Assembly (NCBI RefSeq): GCF_007746075.1
Contig: NZ_CP036339.1
Span: forward strand, 62,001-126,000
DNA: 64,000 nt
Origin: Lacipirellula limnantheis
GTDB lineage: Bacteria > Planctomycetota > Planctomycetia > Pirellulales > Lacipirellulaceae
Reading direction: 5' to 3'
In this document: positions 35,617 to 45,140 of the stretch, one piece after another
How positions within the stretch are numbered: position 1 is the stretch's first letter
Layout of the letters: every line of letters starts with the position of its first letter
Program-made: the position numbers and the translations under genes
The notes under the pieces: generated by a model
The model's input: only the letters and a program-made list of their open reading frames with translations
What the model was told of the DNA's origin: nothing
Database searches by the model: none

Positions 35617-36594
35617 ATGCGACTCGTCACCGTCACCCCGGCCGGCCGGCGCCCTTATCTCGAAATCCTGGCCAATTACCTGCTCCGCCGGCGCGATCTC
35701 ATCGATCATCACCAATGGTGGCTCAACACCCGCGTGCCGGATGACGTGGCGTATATCTATCGCCTCGCCGATCGCTATCCCAGCTTTTTCCGCGTCGTCG
35801 CCAAGCCCGTTGGGCCGCAGGATCGCATCGGCTACACGATTTGGCGCTACATGAGCGAATGCACCGACGCCGAGACGATCTATTTGCGGCTTGATGACGA
35901 CATTTGCTACATGGCCGACGACGCGATCCAGCAGATGCGCGACGCTCGGATGGCTCGGCCAGAGCCGCTGCTGATCCTCGGGAATATCGTCAACAATGCG
36001 GTTTGCAGCCATTTTCATCAGCGAGCGGGCCTGCTGCCGAACTCTTGGGGAACGGTCGCCAACGACTGCATGGACGCCAACGGCTGGCGGAGCGGCGCGT
36101 TCGCTCGCCGCCTCCATCGGCGGTTTCTCAAAGATCTCGCCGCCGGCCGTGAGACGTGGTGGCGGCGGGCTGCCATGCCCGTCGACGGCACGGCCCGATT
36201 CTCGATCAACGCCATCTGTTGGCGCGGCGACGACTTTCGCGAGATCCCTGAAACCCGCGGCGGCGAAGTCGACGAGGAACCATTTCTCACCGCCGACATG
36301 CCGCGGCGCCTTGGTCGACCGAACGTCATCTGCACCGACGCGTTGTTCGGCCATTATGCGTTTCTTACGCAGCGTCCGTTCCTGGAGCGGACCTCGCCGG
36401 AGATTCTCGCCAGCTACCGCCAACTTTCGGAACAAGCGGCGGCGAGCCCACATCTCCCGTTGCTGGAACAAAGTTATTTGAGGGTGCGGCGGGCCGTCGG
36501 CGTTTCAGGGTGGTACGCTGAACAGGGCTTCGCGAAGGCAGGTGAGTTGTACCGGACCGGGAAGCAATTCGTTCGCGGCCGGCGGGCGGCCTAG
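35617..36594 (+). CDS. Glycosyltransferase-like protein
   Basis: 325 residues. MRLVTVTPAGRRPYLEILANYLLRRR, a DxD-type sugar-nucleotide motif in YLRLDDDICYM near residue 90, and a Cys-containing middle section resemble GT-A type enzymes, but I recognise no exact family. No transmembrane helix. It starts the glycan group 35.6-40.2 kb with DUF707, Glf and a GT4 enzyme. The start ATG follows a promoter-proximal region shared with the divergent outer-membrane gene. Confidence 0.75.
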   Translation: MRLVTVTPAGRRPYLEILANYLLRRRDLIDHHQWWLNTRVPDDVAYIYRLADRYPSFFRVVAKPVGPQDRIGYTIWRYMSECTDAETIYLRLDDDICYMADDAIQQMRDARMARPEPLLILGNIVNNAVCSHFHQRAGLLPNSWGTVANDCMDANGWRSGAFARRLHRRFLKDLAAGRETWWRRAAMPVDGTARFSINAICWRGDDFREIPETRGGEVDEEPFLTADMPRRLGRPNVICTDALFGHYAFLTQRPFLERTSPEILASYRQLSEQAAASPHLPLLEQSYLRVRRAVGVSGWYAEQGFAKAGELYRTGKQFVRGRRAA

Positions 36595-36634
36595 AGCCTG
36601 CCGAGCCCGTGGTCGCGACGCGCGCTAACAGAGG

Positions 36635-37417
36635 TCATCGCGCACTGCGGAGCTTCAAAGCTGCAGCAAGCCAGGATCGCGTCCACGTCGTGCGACCGTC
36701 GATGCGGATCCCGCGCAGCCGCGCCGTCCCGCGGCACATCGCCTTATGAATGCGGCGATTGTTGATTCCATGCTTCGCCATCAGTTGGCGGTGCTCTTGA
36801 TCGGGGTCGACGCCCAGCGCGGCGAGTCGGCGGTGCACCCCGCCCGACTGTAGCGGTCTCGTATGGTTGACGGCCACCTCGTCGATCACGGCGAGGTCCT
36901 CGGGGCCGTACATCGACGCCCACAGCCAGTCGATGCCCCATGCCGAGACGTTGGCCGTGAACGTCGGCAACACCCGTGCAAGCGCCTCTCGCGAAAAGAG
37001 GGGACACATGATCTCGACGAACTGCGAATAACGGAGCACGTACGCCGGCGCAGCGCGCAGCGCTGCGAAAGAGACGTCGCCTTGGCCGATCGCCGGCTGG
37101 CAGATCGCCAGCCGATGCTGGTGCGCCAACTGAAACAGTCGATCGATCTGCGCCGCACTGGCCGCGATGTCGTCATCGGGCATCCAGATGTACTCGTACC
37201 GCGCGAGGAGCGGGGCCAGCGATCCCGTTAGCGCTTCGTGGAGCAGGGCGAACTTGATTCCCTTGCGCGCCTGGTAGAAATCGGACTGATCAGCGTACCG
37301 CCCCGTTTGATCGCCAAAATAGATCAGCGCGAGATCGAACGAGCGGTCCCCGCCCGTCAGCCAAGCGGCGTGGACCGATTCGTCTCCTACGGCGGCAATG
37401 ACGAGATTCTTGCGCAT
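36635..37417 (-). CDS. DUF707-type putative glycan protein
   Basis: 260 residues from the ATG at 37417 (MRKNLVIAAVGDESVHAAWL). Conserved-looking blocks are DLALIYFGDQTGRYADQSDFYQARKGIKFALLHE, YIWMPDDDIAASAAQIDRLF and NVSAWGIDWLWASMYGPED, matching DUF707, a family found near sugar-modifying genes. The DDD in MPDDDIA looks like a metal/nucleotide-sugar site, so a glycosyltransferase role is likely but unproven. It converges with the previous gene and lies just downstream of glf on the same strand. Confidence 0.8.
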   Translation of the reverse strand: MRKNLVIAAVGDESVHAAWLTGGDRSFDLALIYFGDQTGRYADQSDFYQARKGIKFALLHEALTGSLAPLLARYEYIWMPDDDIAASAAQIDRLFQLAHQHRLAICQPAIGQGDVSFAALRAAPAYVLRYSQFVEIMCPLFSREALARVLPTFTANVSAWGIDWLWASMYGPEDLAVIDEVAVNHTRPLQSGGVHRRLAALGVDPDQEHRQLMAKHGINNRRIHKAMCRGTARLRGIRIDGRTTWTRSWLAAALKLRSAR

Positions 37418-37449
37418 CGTTACTCGTTTCGCAGCAGCGTGCCGCGCCG

Positions 37450-38583
37450 CTAGGCGGCCCGGGAGAGTTGCCGCTTTTGCCCCACTTCTCGCTCGGCGGC
37501 GACCATCGCCTGTCCGATCACCTGATGCATGTCGAAGTACTGATACGAGCCCAAACGGCCGCCGATGATCGCCGTCCCTTCGTCGGCTAGCCGACGGTAA
37601 CGCTGATAGATCTGCACGCTCCGCCAATCCCTTACCGGATAGAAGGGTTCTCGACCTGGCTGATAAGGCTGCGGGTATTCGAACGTCACGACGGTCCGCT
37701 CGTTCTCGCGCATCGCGAAATGCTTGTGTTCAACGACCCGCGTGTACGGCACATTGCGGTCGGCGTAGTTGACGATCGCCGCGCCTTGAAAATCGCCGCT
37801 GAGCCGCGTCGTGCGGAATCGCAGTGAACGATAGTCGAGTTCCCCGAAGCGGTAATCGAAGAACTCGTCGATTTTTCCAGAATAGACCAGTCGCGGGGCC
37901 GCGGCTTCGAGTTCCTCTCGATTGGAGAAGAAGTCGACGCCCGTCTCGACTTCGATGTTCGGATGGTCGAGCATGTTCTCGAACATTCGCGTGTAGCCGT
38001 CGATCGGGATGCCCTGATATTTGTCGTCGAAGTAGCTGTCATCCCAATTCAGGCGAATGGGAATGCGCTTGATGATCGACGACGGCAACTCGCTCGGATC
38101 GCGGCCCCACTGCTTGGTCGTGTAACCCCGAATGAATAATTCATAGAGCTCACGACCGATCTCGCCGACGATCCAGGACTCCAGCGTGTCGCCGCTCGTC
38201 GTCTCGCGGACTGCCGCGAGCCGGCGTTGAGCTTCGAGCGGCGTGGAGACGCCCCACACTTGGTGGAGGGTCATGAGATTGATCGGGAAGGAATAGAGGC
38301 GGTTGTGCTGCCGCACGAGACCGCGGTGGCGGTAGTGATTGAATTTTGCGAAGCGATTGACGAAGGCCCACACGTCGGCGTCCTGCGTGTGGAAAATATG
38401 GGGTCCGTATCGGTGGACCTCGACGCCGTCGATCTTCTCGCTGAAGCAATTGCCGGCGATATGGTTGCGACAGTCAACGATCAGGGCTCGCCGGCCAGCT
38501 TCGGCGATGCACCGGGCGAAGACGCTGCCGTACATGCCGGCGCCGACGACCACGTAATCAAAACCAGCCTTCATGTCGCTCAT
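37450..38583 (-). CDS. glf: UDP-galactopyranose mutase
   Basis: 377 residues from the ATG at 38583 (MSDMKAGFDYVVVGAGMYGS). FAD-dependent enzyme that converts UDP-galactopyranose to UDP-galactofuranose. Seen are the Rossmann motif VVVGAGMYGSVFA, the substrate region YGPHIFHTQDADVWAFVNRF, the mobile-loop and active-site blocks RLYSFPINLMTLHQVWG, EELFIRGYTTKQWGRDPSELP-like residues, and IPIDGYTRMFENML. Length is normal. Presence of glf implies galactofuranose in a surface glycan. Followed closely by the DUF707 gene. Confidence 0.93.
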   Translation of the reverse strand: MSDMKAGFDYVVVGAGMYGSVFARCIAEAGRRALIVDCRNHIAGNCFSEKIDGVEVHRYGPHIFHTQDADVWAFVNRFAKFNHYRHRGLVRQHNRLYSFPINLMTLHQVWGVSTPLEAQRRLAAVRETTSGDTLESWIVGEIGRELYELFIRGYTTKQWGRDPSELPSSIIKRIPIRLNWDDSYFDDKYQGIPIDGYTRMFENMLDHPNIEVETGVDFFSNREELEAAAPRLVYSGKIDEFFDYRFGELDYRSLRFRTTRLSGDFQGAAIVNYADRNVPYTRVVEHKHFAMRENERTVVTFEYPQPYQPGREPFYPVRDWRSVQIYQRYRRLADEGTAIIGGRLGSYQYFDMHQVIGQAMVAAEREVGQKRQLSRAA

Positions 38584-38994
38584 TACCGCCGCGTTTTCGA
38601 CAAACTTCTGACCTTCTGACCTTTTGCCGTCGCTCGTCCGCTGGCGGCAGCCAAGACTTTTAGCAACCCGCCGGCCAGCCGTGAAGTCGATTCCGGCGCT
38701 GCTAGCGAGACGCCGGTCCGCCTGCTCGGCCATGCGTAAGGGGCTTCTACTGGAGCATGACTGGCGTTTTGCCTCGGATCAGGCTTTCGCAGCCGATTGG
38801 AGTTGCCCGCCGGGGTTAAGGATTGTTAACATTCCGGCCCTGCTCGCCGACCGGATTGGGGAATCTCGATAGCGACCTATCCAGGCAATGTTTCGAAGAT
38901 TGAGGAGCGCCCGCAAGACGCGGCGCGAACGGTGCGACGGCGCGACGTCCCGCTCAAAGGGATAGGCCTTCGTCGGCGGCTCAAGGATGGCTAG
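38584..38994. other. Divergent intergenic region between glf and the GT4 gene
   Basis: 411 bp. It holds the short direct repeat at 38605-38628. A low-GC stretch around 38818-38840 (GGGGTTAAGGATTGTTAACA) might carry a promoter. Short open frames (for example 38624-38872, +) show no recognisable features. Confidence 0.4.
38605..38628. repeat. Short array of 8-nt words, CTTCTGAC
   Basis: CTTCTGAC, CTTCTGAC, CTTTTGCC in direct succession, just upstream of the glf start codon. It looks like one arm of the word-array repeats, without a partner arm nearby. Confidence 0.55.
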
Positions 38995-40155
38995 ATGCGG
39001 ATCGGAATTTATTCGACGATGGCCGGCATGCCCTGGGGGGGGAGCGAAGAACTCTGGAGTCGCGCCGCTGCCGTCCTGCAGCAGCAAGGGCACCAGATCT
39101 GCATTAATTACAAGCGCCGCAAGGAACCGGTCGAACGCCTGGAACTCCTCAAAAGTCACGGGGCCGAAGTTTACCTCCGCCGCGGCATCCGCGTTGGCCG
39201 CGCAATTCGCAAGGTCATGAACGCCGTTCACCTGGGACGACATCCCGGGCTCGATTGGATCAAGGCCGCCAAGCCCGATTTTGTCTTACTGTCGGTTGGG
39301 TTTCACCTTGATGAGACGTCGATCACGGCGACGCTCCGGGAGCAAAAAATTCCTTACGCCGTGCTGGTGCAGTCGGCCAGTCCGTACCACTGGATCGAAA
39401 TGAATCGGTTCGCCGTCGAGCGCGCCGCCTATGATGGCGCTATGCGCTGCTTCTTCGTGTCGAAGCAAAACCAAGCCATCGTCGAAACGAATCTCGCGCT
39501 CGATCTGGCTGATGCCCAAATCGTCGACAACCCGTTTCAAGTGCCGCTTGACGCGGCGCCGGCGTGGCCCAGCGGAGAGCGGGCGTGGAAGCTCGCCTGC
39601 GTCGCCCGCGTTCACTTTCAGTCCAAGGCTCAGGACTTGCTGCTACGCGTGATGCGGCAGCCGAAGTGGCGGACCCGGCCCGTCGAAGTCCACTGCTGGG
39701 GCAGCGACGGCGGCAGCATGCAGCAAGCCAAGGAACTGATCTCCCTTCATGGCCAGCAGAAGCAAATCTTCTTGCACGGCTTTACGCAGAACGTCGACGC
39801 GATTTGGCGGGACCACCATGCCCTGGTGTTGCCTTCGCGTTTCGAGGGCAACGCCTTGGCGATGATCGAGGCGATGCTGTGCGGGCGCATGCCGATCGTC
39901 ACCAACGTCGGCCGCGTGGCTGAACTGGTAGACGACAACGAGAATGGATTCGTCGCGGCTGCGGCAACCTTGGAACTGCTGGACGACGCACTCGAGCGGG
40001 CCTGGCAGCGCCGACATGAATGGCAAGCTATGGGGGCGCGGGCGGCGCAGACGATTCGCCAGCGCCACAGTCTGCAACCGGCCGAAGACTTCGCCGCAGC
40101 GCTGCTCAACGCCGCCACGGAAAAACGCCAGCATCGCGCGCGCGTCGCCGCTTGA
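38995..40155 (+). CDS. GT4-family glycosyltransferase
   Basis: 386 residues. GT-B fold: N-terminal GIYSTMAGMPWGGSEELWSRAAAVLQQQGH acceptor-side domain, and a C-terminal nucleotide-sugar domain with KLACVARVHFQSKAQDLLLRVM and PSRFEGNALAMIEAMLCGRMPIVTNVGRVAELVDDNENGFV, the standard EX7E-like end of family 4. Likely adds a sugar to a cell-envelope glycan; donor not predictable. Divergent from glf. Confidence 0.92.
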   Translation: MRIGIYSTMAGMPWGGSEELWSRAAAVLQQQGHQICINYKRRKEPVERLELLKSHGAEVYLRRGIRVGRAIRKVMNAVHLGRHPGLDWIKAAKPDFVLLSVGFHLDETSITATLREQKIPYAVLVQSASPYHWIEMNRFAVERAAYDGAMRCFFVSKQNQAIVETNLALDLADAQIVDNPFQVPLDAAPAWPSGERAWKLACVARVHFQSKAQDLLLRVMRQPKWRTRPVEVHCWGSDGGSMQQAKELISLHGQQKQIFLHGFTQNVDAIWRDHHALVLPSRFEGNALAMIEAMLCGRMPIVTNVGRVAELVDDNENGFVAAAATLELLDDALERAWQRRHEWQAMGARAAQTIRQRHSLQPAEDFAAALLNAATEKRQHRARVAA

Positions 40156-40159
40156 CGGA

Positions 40160-41074
40160 TCAGCTCCGCCAATCGAACCCGCTAAGCTGCGCCAGCGCCA
40201 GGATGAGCGATTGCGTCCCGTCGCGCAGGTGGCCCTGCCCAGCCGCGGCTCGATAGAGCTGTTCCGCTAGCGCAACTCCGGGCAACGCCAGGTTCATCCG
40301 CCGCGACTCTTCGAGCACGATTGCCAGATCCTTTAGGAAGTGCTCGACGAAGAACCCGGGCGCAAAGTCGCCGCGCACGATCCGCGGCGCCAGGTTTGAC
40401 AGCGCCCAGCTTCCTGCTGCGCCGGAAGAGACCGATTCGAGCGCCCGGGTGAGATCGAGCCCAGCTCGATGGGCGTACAGCAAAGCCTCGCAAATGCCGA
40501 CCATGCCAGCGGCCACGAGCGTCTGGTTCATCATCTTCGTGTGTTGCCCCGCGCCGGGACCGCCTTGCCGAATCCAGGTTTTCCCCATCGCTTGCCAGCA
40601 AGGTTCCAGCGCCTGCACGGCGTCTTGATCGCCGCCGATCATAATGGAGAGCGTTCCGCCACGGGCGCCGACGTCGCCCCCCGACACTGGAGCGTCGATC
40701 GAGATGACTCCGCGCTCGGCGGCGACGGCCGCAATCTCCTCGGCCAATGCCGGCTGGCTGGTCGTCATGTCAACGAGGATCGCCCCTTCGCGACACGCAC
40801 CAAGCGCGCCGTCGACGCCCAGGATGACTTCGCGCACATCGTGCGGGTGGCCGACCATCGAGAAGACGACGTCGGCATCGGCGGCAGCATCGCGCGGCGT
40901 GGCGGCGACCTTCGCGCCCCGCGCCGCCAGCGGATCGGTCTTCGACCGCGTGCGATTCTGCACGGTCGCCTGGAAACCGGCGTCCATGAGCCGACCGCAC
41001 ATGCTCGAGCCCATCACGCCGACGCCGATCCAGCCGATGCGAGTCGAGTCGGGTGAAATCCGGAAGTGAGTCAT
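40160..41074 (-). CDS. 3-hydroxyisobutyrate dehydrogenase-family oxidoreductase
   Basis: 304 residues. NAD(P) Rossmann site [21 protein letters not shown], substrate motif [22 protein letters not shown], and the catalytic Lys region [15 protein letters not shown] (Lys near residue 190). The family includes 3-hydroxyisobutyrate, tartronate semialdehyde and succinic semialdehyde reductases; which one applies cannot be told. Converges on the glycosyltransferase with a 4-bp gap. Confidence 0.93.
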   Translation of the reverse strand: MTHFRISPDSTRIGWIGVGVMGSSMCGRLMDAGFQATVQNRTRSKTDPLAARGAKVAATPRDAAADADVVFSMVGHPHDVREVILGVDGALGACREGAILVDMTTSQPALAEEIAAVAAERGVISIDAPVSGGDVGARGGTLSIMIGGDQDAVQALEPCWQAMGKTWIRQGGPGAGQHTKMMNQTLVAAGMVGICEALLYAHRAGLDLTRALESVSSGAAGSWALSNLAPRIVRGDFAPGFFVEHFLKDLAIVLEESRRMNLALPGVALAEQLYRAAAGQGHLRDGTQSLILALAQLSGFDWRS

Positions 41075-41159
41075 GCGGGGAAGTCTCCTGAGTTGGTTGT
41101 CTCAGCAGACCTTACCACGCTTCCCGAGCCGCTTCCAAGGGTCCGGCTTGATTCGCCGT

Positions 41160-41846
41160 TCAACTCGCTGAGCAGAGGAGCGACCTGCCCGTCCGCGCGT
41201 CGGCGACCGCTGCGGGCCGTCGCGATGTCGGCCGCGAAACTTCCGGCGTCGCCTGCATGACAGTGGCGACGAGCTCCGCGACCGAGCGAATTCCCAGTTT
41301 GGCGAAGATGCTGCGGCGTCGGTTCTCGATCGTGCGGACGCTGACTCCGAGCCGGCTGGCCGTCACCTTGTTCGGCGCACCGTCGACAATTTGCCGCATC
41401 ACCTCTTGTTCCTGGCAAGTGAGGCTATCGATGCGCTGCCGCATGCTCGCCTGCCGGCGACGGTGGTAACGTCGTTCCGCATCGATCGCCAGCGCCGCTT
41501 CAACCGCGCTGCCGAGCGCCTTCGAACCGCACGGCTTGTCGAGCACCGCGATCGCTCCGTTTTGCATCGCCCGCACAATCACGGACGTCTCGGGCCTGCC
41601 GGTCATGAGAATCACCGGAATGACGAAATCGCGGCGCTGAAGTTCCAATTGCAGTTCGAGACCGCCCATCCCGGGCAGCCGATCGCTGGCCAGGATGCAT
41701 CCTGGCGAGTCGTCGTAACGTTCGAGCAGTTCCTCAGCGGAAGTGAACCGTTCGTATTCCAATCCCAGGTCGTGGAGCATCGCGCAAACGAGGTCGAGAC
41801 CCTGGGCGTCGTCGTCGACGACGTACAGCAGCGGGGCTTCAAACAT
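41160..41846 (-). CDS. FixJ/LuxR-type response regulator with altered phospho-acceptor position
   Basis: 228 residues from the ATG at 41846 (MFEAPLLYVVDDDAQG). Receiver: DDD acidic pocket near residues 10-12, ILMTGRPETSV with conserved Thr, and VLDKPCG with the conserved Lys. At the phospho-acceptor loop, GCILASDRLPGMGG aligns with the usual GCLVLDxRMPGMSG so that Ser sits at the Asp place and Asp one residue later. The C-terminal LuxR domain is normal (LTCQEQEVMRQIVDGAPNKVTASRLGVSVRTIENRRRSIFAKLGI). No kinase nearby. Confidence 0.9.
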   Translation of the reverse strand: MFEAPLLYVVDDDAQGLDLVCAMLHDLGLEYERFTSAEELLERYDDSPGCILASDRLPGMGGLELQLELQRRDFVIPVILMTGRPETSVIVRAMQNGAIAVLDKPCGSKALGSAVEAALAIDAERRYHRRRQASMRQRIDSLTCQEQEVMRQIVDGAPNKVTASRLGVSVRTIENRRRSIFAKLGIRSVAELVATVMQATPEVSRPTSRRPAAVADARTGRSLLCSAS

Positions 41847-42187
41847 GTCACAACCTTCGGCGAGAGTTCCGCCTTCGCGGGCGGAACCGATGTGAGGGAG
41901 GTTTGCCGCCACCCTGGGGGCGACAAAGCCGCCGTACGATCGCAATCGCGCGTTGCGGCGTGAAACTCTAACCGCGCTCTATCGCGCGGGCTCGAAGAAA
42001 ATCAGATTTCACTAGTGCCTTTGCTCTACGGATCCTCGACTTCTGTGCGGCGTATGCCGTCGGCTAGTCAAATAGCCCTACGGAACCCCGCACACGGCCT
42101 GAAGGAAACACCCTCATCTAGAGAGGGCGTCATCTGGCAGCGGCGGGAGAAACTCCCGCGCTACGAGGAACGGTCAGCGATTGCGGA
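41847..42187. other. Intergenic region, no gene recognised
   Basis: 341 bp upstream of the response regulator. It has a small perfect hairpin GCGGGAG-AAA-CTCCCGC at 42143-42159, downstream of the next minus-strand gene and possibly its terminator. A 70-codon open frame at 42015-42227 (+) has no recognisable features. Confidence 0.45.
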
Positions 42188-42484
42188 TTACTTGGCCGCG
42201 ATGCGTTCGTCGGCGTCGAACACATAGTGATCGATGCAAGCCAGGACGCCCATGGCGACGATCGACAGCACGAACGCCGAGGCGGCAATTGCTGACTGGA
42301 TGAGCAAATCGGTCGACTCCAGTCGGCTCTCATTCATCCATGCGAGTACGCCGTGAACAAAGTAGTAAACGGCCCCCGCAAGAAACACGAGGCCCAAGAC
42401 CAGCGCGACCCAGGCCGCCAATTCAACTATCCGCTCGAACAGCCAAGCCATGTCCTGCGCCTCGAAGGAGAAGTCTTGTTGCAA
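42188..42484 (-). CDS. Hypothetical small membrane protein
   Basis: 98 residues. Two predicted transmembrane helices (VELAAWVALVLGLVFLAGAVYYFVHGVL and LIQSAIAASAFVLSIVAMGVLACI). Family not recognised. Monocistronic between a regulator and the siroheme reductase. ATG at 42484 is assumed. Confidence 0.65.
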   Translation of the reverse strand: MQQDFSFEAQDMAWLFERIVELAAWVALVLGLVFLAGAVYYFVHGVLAWMNESRLESTDLLIQSAIAASAFVLSIVAMGVLACIDHYVFDADERIAAK

Positions 42485-42550
42485 CGGCGACAGTGTAAAC
42501 CGTAGGAGCCACGGTTGCTACTAGCAGCGGCGGCGCATCGCCGTAACGGC

Positions 42551-42624
42551 TAGCCGGACCGCCACGCGGTCCGGGAGACATCGCCAAACGAGCCGCCGGT
42601 CCGGAGGGCGTGGCCCTCCGGCTA
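42551..42624. repeat. Double GC repeat with the conserved 24-nt core
   Basis: The left hairpin (24-nt core 42551-42574, identical to 48934-48957) is followed by a right hairpin GGAGGGCGTGGCCCTCC. The outer ends TAGCCGG and CCGGCTA also pair. It lies 11 bp past the sulfite/nitrite reductase stop. Confidence 0.85.
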
Positions 42625-42635
42625 GTGATTTGCCG

Positions 42636-44357
42636 TTAGACCGCTTCGACGGGAATCTCGCAGTGAGCGAGCAGGTCGTCCTTGCCTTTGCGGTGGCAAA
42701 AATCGCCCAGCGCCTCGCCCGGTTGGCGCTCGTCTCGGTAATACCGAAAGACGCTGGCCAGCCGCGGGACGACCTCTTCCGACGGAACCATGTCCTGGTA
42801 AATAAAGTTGAGACGATCGCCCTGGCGCCGCCCGCCCAGGAAGATCGTATATTTCCCCTTCGCCTTGCCAACCAAGCCGATGTCGCTGTTGTAAGGACGA
42901 GCGCAACCGTTGGGGCAGCCGGTCATCCGGGTGGTGAAGACTTCGCCCGCCAAGCCCAACTCGGCCAGACTGTGCTCCATCTGGTCGATCATCCCCGGCA
43001 GCGCACGTTCGCTTTCGGTAATCGATAGCCCGCACGTCGGCAGCGCGGGGCACGCCATCGACCAGCGCCGGACAGCGCTGGTTTCCTCCGTGGTCGGAAC
43101 GCCATTGCGGTGGAAGATCTCGGTCAGTCGGCCGCGGTCCGATTCTTTGAGATCGCAGAAAATGATGCCCTGATGCGGAGTGAGCCGCAACGGCGGAGCA
43201 ATCGTCCGGCAGACTTCGCGGAGCGCCGTTTTCAGCCGGATCGAGCCTTCGTCCTTAATGCGGCCATTCTCGACGTTGAGACCGTAGAACCACTTGCCGT
43301 CGCCCTGGGCGTGCCAACCCATGCCGTCGTTTTGGTCGGTGACGACGAATGGCCGCGGCGGCGCGAGCGGGCCGCCGAAGTACTCCTCGACCTTCTCCTT
43401 GAAGCGCGGGAGCCCCCAGTTGTGAATCAGGTACTTGAGGCGCGCCACCTTGCGGTCGGATCGATTGCCAAAATCACGCTGAACTTTGATCACCGCCTTC
43501 GCGACGTCGATCGCCTGCGCGAGCGGAATGTAGCACATCGGCTGGGCAAGCGCCGGGAAAGTCTTCGCGGCGCTGGGCGTCACGCCGAAGCCGCCGCCGA
43601 CGAGCATGTTAAATCCGGAGACGTTCCAGTTCTCGGCGATCGCCATCAAGCCGAGGTCTTGCGAATAGAGATCAACGATATTGTCGGTCGGCAGCCCGAT
43701 GCCGATCTTGAACTTGCGCGGCAGATAGGTCGGGCCGTAGAGCGGTTCGACCTCATCCCCTTCGATCTTGCCGCCGCCGACCAGTTGCCGTTCTCGCGTC
43801 GCTTCGTCGATGAGCCAGAGCTCATGGTACGCCCGCGTCCGCGGCCGCATGTGGGTCACCAACTCGTCGGCGAACGCTTGCAACTGGCTATACACCGCAT
43901 CGCCGTGATAGGGGCAAGGCGAGCACATGATGTTGCGCACCACGTCGCCGCAAGCGGCCAGCGTGGTGAGTTGCACTTCATTGATGCGGTGGATCGTCTG
44001 CTGCAGGTTCGACTTCAGAATCCCGTGGTGCTGCAGGCCCTGGCGGGTCGTGATCCGCAGCGTCGTGTTGCCGACCTCGTCGCAGAGATCGATTTCCGCA
44101 AGCATCTGCTCGCTGGTCAGCTTGCCGCCAGGAATCGCGGAGCGGACCATGAAGCTATAGGTCTTCCCGCCGTCGCGATCGTCCCGGTCGTCCTGCTGAT
44201 AGGTGCCGTGATGCTTCAGCAGCTGGATGCTCTCCTTGCCGAAGTGATCGTTGCCGTCGACCAACTCCGCCGGGATCGGCCCCCGCAGATAGTTGCTCTC
44301 GATCTTCATCCCCTCGACGGGGCTCAGCTTCTCTTCTTTGGTGGGGGCGTCGCTCAT
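42636..44357 (-). CDS. Siroheme [4Fe-4S] assimilatory sulfite or nitrite reductase
   Basis: 573 residues from the ATG at 44357 (MSDAPTKEEKLSPVEGMKIESNYLRGPI). The two half-domains are TYSFMVRSAIPGGKLTSEQML near residue 65 and WFYGLNVENGRIKD near 360. The siroheme/iron-sulfur Cys set is ACPALPTCGLS (near 440) and TGCPNGCARPYNSDIGLVG (near 485). Six-electron reduction of sulfite to sulfide, or nitrite to ammonia. The N-terminal KIESNYLRGPI and overall layout favour the sulfite reductase hemoprotein group. No flavoprotein subunit is nearby, so ferredoxin is a likely donor. Confidence 0.92.
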   Translation of the reverse strand: MSDAPTKEEKLSPVEGMKIESNYLRGPIPAELVDGNDHFGKESIQLLKHHGTYQQDDRDDRDGGKTYSFMVRSAIPGGKLTSEQMLAEIDLCDEVGNTTLRITTRQGLQHHGILKSNLQQTIHRINEVQLTTLAACGDVVRNIMCSPCPYHGDAVYSQLQAFADELVTHMRPRTRAYHELWLIDEATRERQLVGGGKIEGDEVEPLYGPTYLPRKFKIGIGLPTDNIVDLYSQDLGLMAIAENWNVSGFNMLVGGGFGVTPSAAKTFPALAQPMCYIPLAQAIDVAKAVIKVQRDFGNRSDRKVARLKYLIHNWGLPRFKEKVEEYFGGPLAPPRPFVVTDQNDGMGWHAQGDGKWFYGLNVENGRIKDEGSIRLKTALREVCRTIAPPLRLTPHQGIIFCDLKESDRGRLTEIFHRNGVPTTEETSAVRRWSMACPALPTCGLSITESERALPGMIDQMEHSLAELGLAGEVFTTRMTGCPNGCARPYNSDIGLVGKAKGKYTIFLGGRRQGDRLNFIYQDMVPSEEVVPRLASVFRYYRDERQPGEALGDFCHRKGKDDLLAHCEIPVEAV

Positions 44358-44509
44358 GATCCCGCTTGCTTGCGGCCGGCTCGCCAGCGCGGCGGCCTGC
44401 ACAAATTGCCTAGGTCGGTTAGTTTGACTCGAACTTCAATCATACCTGTCGGCGGAAACGCCGGCCATATCGGTCGACGCCTTCCATTGTTTGCCTGCGC
44501 CCCCGTACG

Positions 44510-45052
44510 ATGCAACCCATGCAAGCAAATGACAATGTCCCCGGCTCGCCAGGTTCGCTCAGCGCCAGAATATGCGTGTGGGTCGCGACGGGGCTCGGTC
44601 TCGGCCTGGTGACGCCGGCTCCCGGCACATTCGCGGGCCTGTGGGGGCTCGGCGTCGCCGCTGCTGTGTCGGCGCTCAGTCCGATCGGGGCCCAAATCGG
44701 CGTGATCGCCGTGCTGCTGGTCGGGGCCGTCCTCATCTGCGACATCGCCGCGCGAGCCCTGGGCTCGACCGGCGACCCCGGAGCCATCGTGCTCGACGAA
44801 ATCGTCGTCCTGCCGATCGTCTTCCTCGCCGGGCCGCCGCTCAACTGGACCGTGCTGCTGACCGGCTACGTCCTGTTCCGCCTCTGCGACATCTGGAAGC
44901 CCGGCCTCGTCCGCGTCGCCGAGCGCCTCCCCGGCGGCCTGGGAATCGTCGCCGACGACGCCGTCGCCGCGGTGCTGGCCAATCTGCTGCTGCAGCTTCT
45001 CGTCTGGGCCGAACGCGCCGGCGGCTACGAATGGCTCGTCCCGAGCGTCTGA
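44510..45052 (+). CDS. pgpA: Phosphatidylglycerophosphatase A
   Basis: 180 residues. Integral membrane phosphatase that makes phosphatidylglycerol. Conserved PgpA blocks: TGLGLGLVTPAPGTFAGLWGL, DPGAIVLDEIVVLPIVFL and LFRLCDIWKPGLVRVAERLPGGLGIVADDAVAAVLA with the acidic residues expected at the active site. About four transmembrane helices. Divergent from the reductase gene across 152 bp. Confidence 0.92.
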   Translation: MQPMQANDNVPGSPGSLSARICVWVATGLGLGLVTPAPGTFAGLWGLGVAAAVSALSPIGAQIGVIAVLLVGAVLICDIAARALGSTGDPGAIVLDEIVVLPIVFLAGPPLNWTVLLTGYVLFRLCDIWKPGLVRVAERLPGGLGIVADDAVAAVLANLLLQLLVWAERAGGYEWLVPSV

Positions 45053-45140
45053 CGCTTGGTTGGCGCGAGGGGTACAATCGGGGGGCTGGGCTACCTGAGG
45101 GATGAACCCTCCGGCTCGCTGGCCGAAAGCGTTGCTTTCG

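Noticed and set aside
35410..36471. N-terminal half of the 702-codon frame ending at 34363
   Set aside because: This half is antisense to the glycosyltransferase-like gene. A signal peptide at 35409 marks the real start.
43110..44612. 500-residue open frame on the plus strand
   Set aside because: Antisense of the siroheme reductase, no family features.
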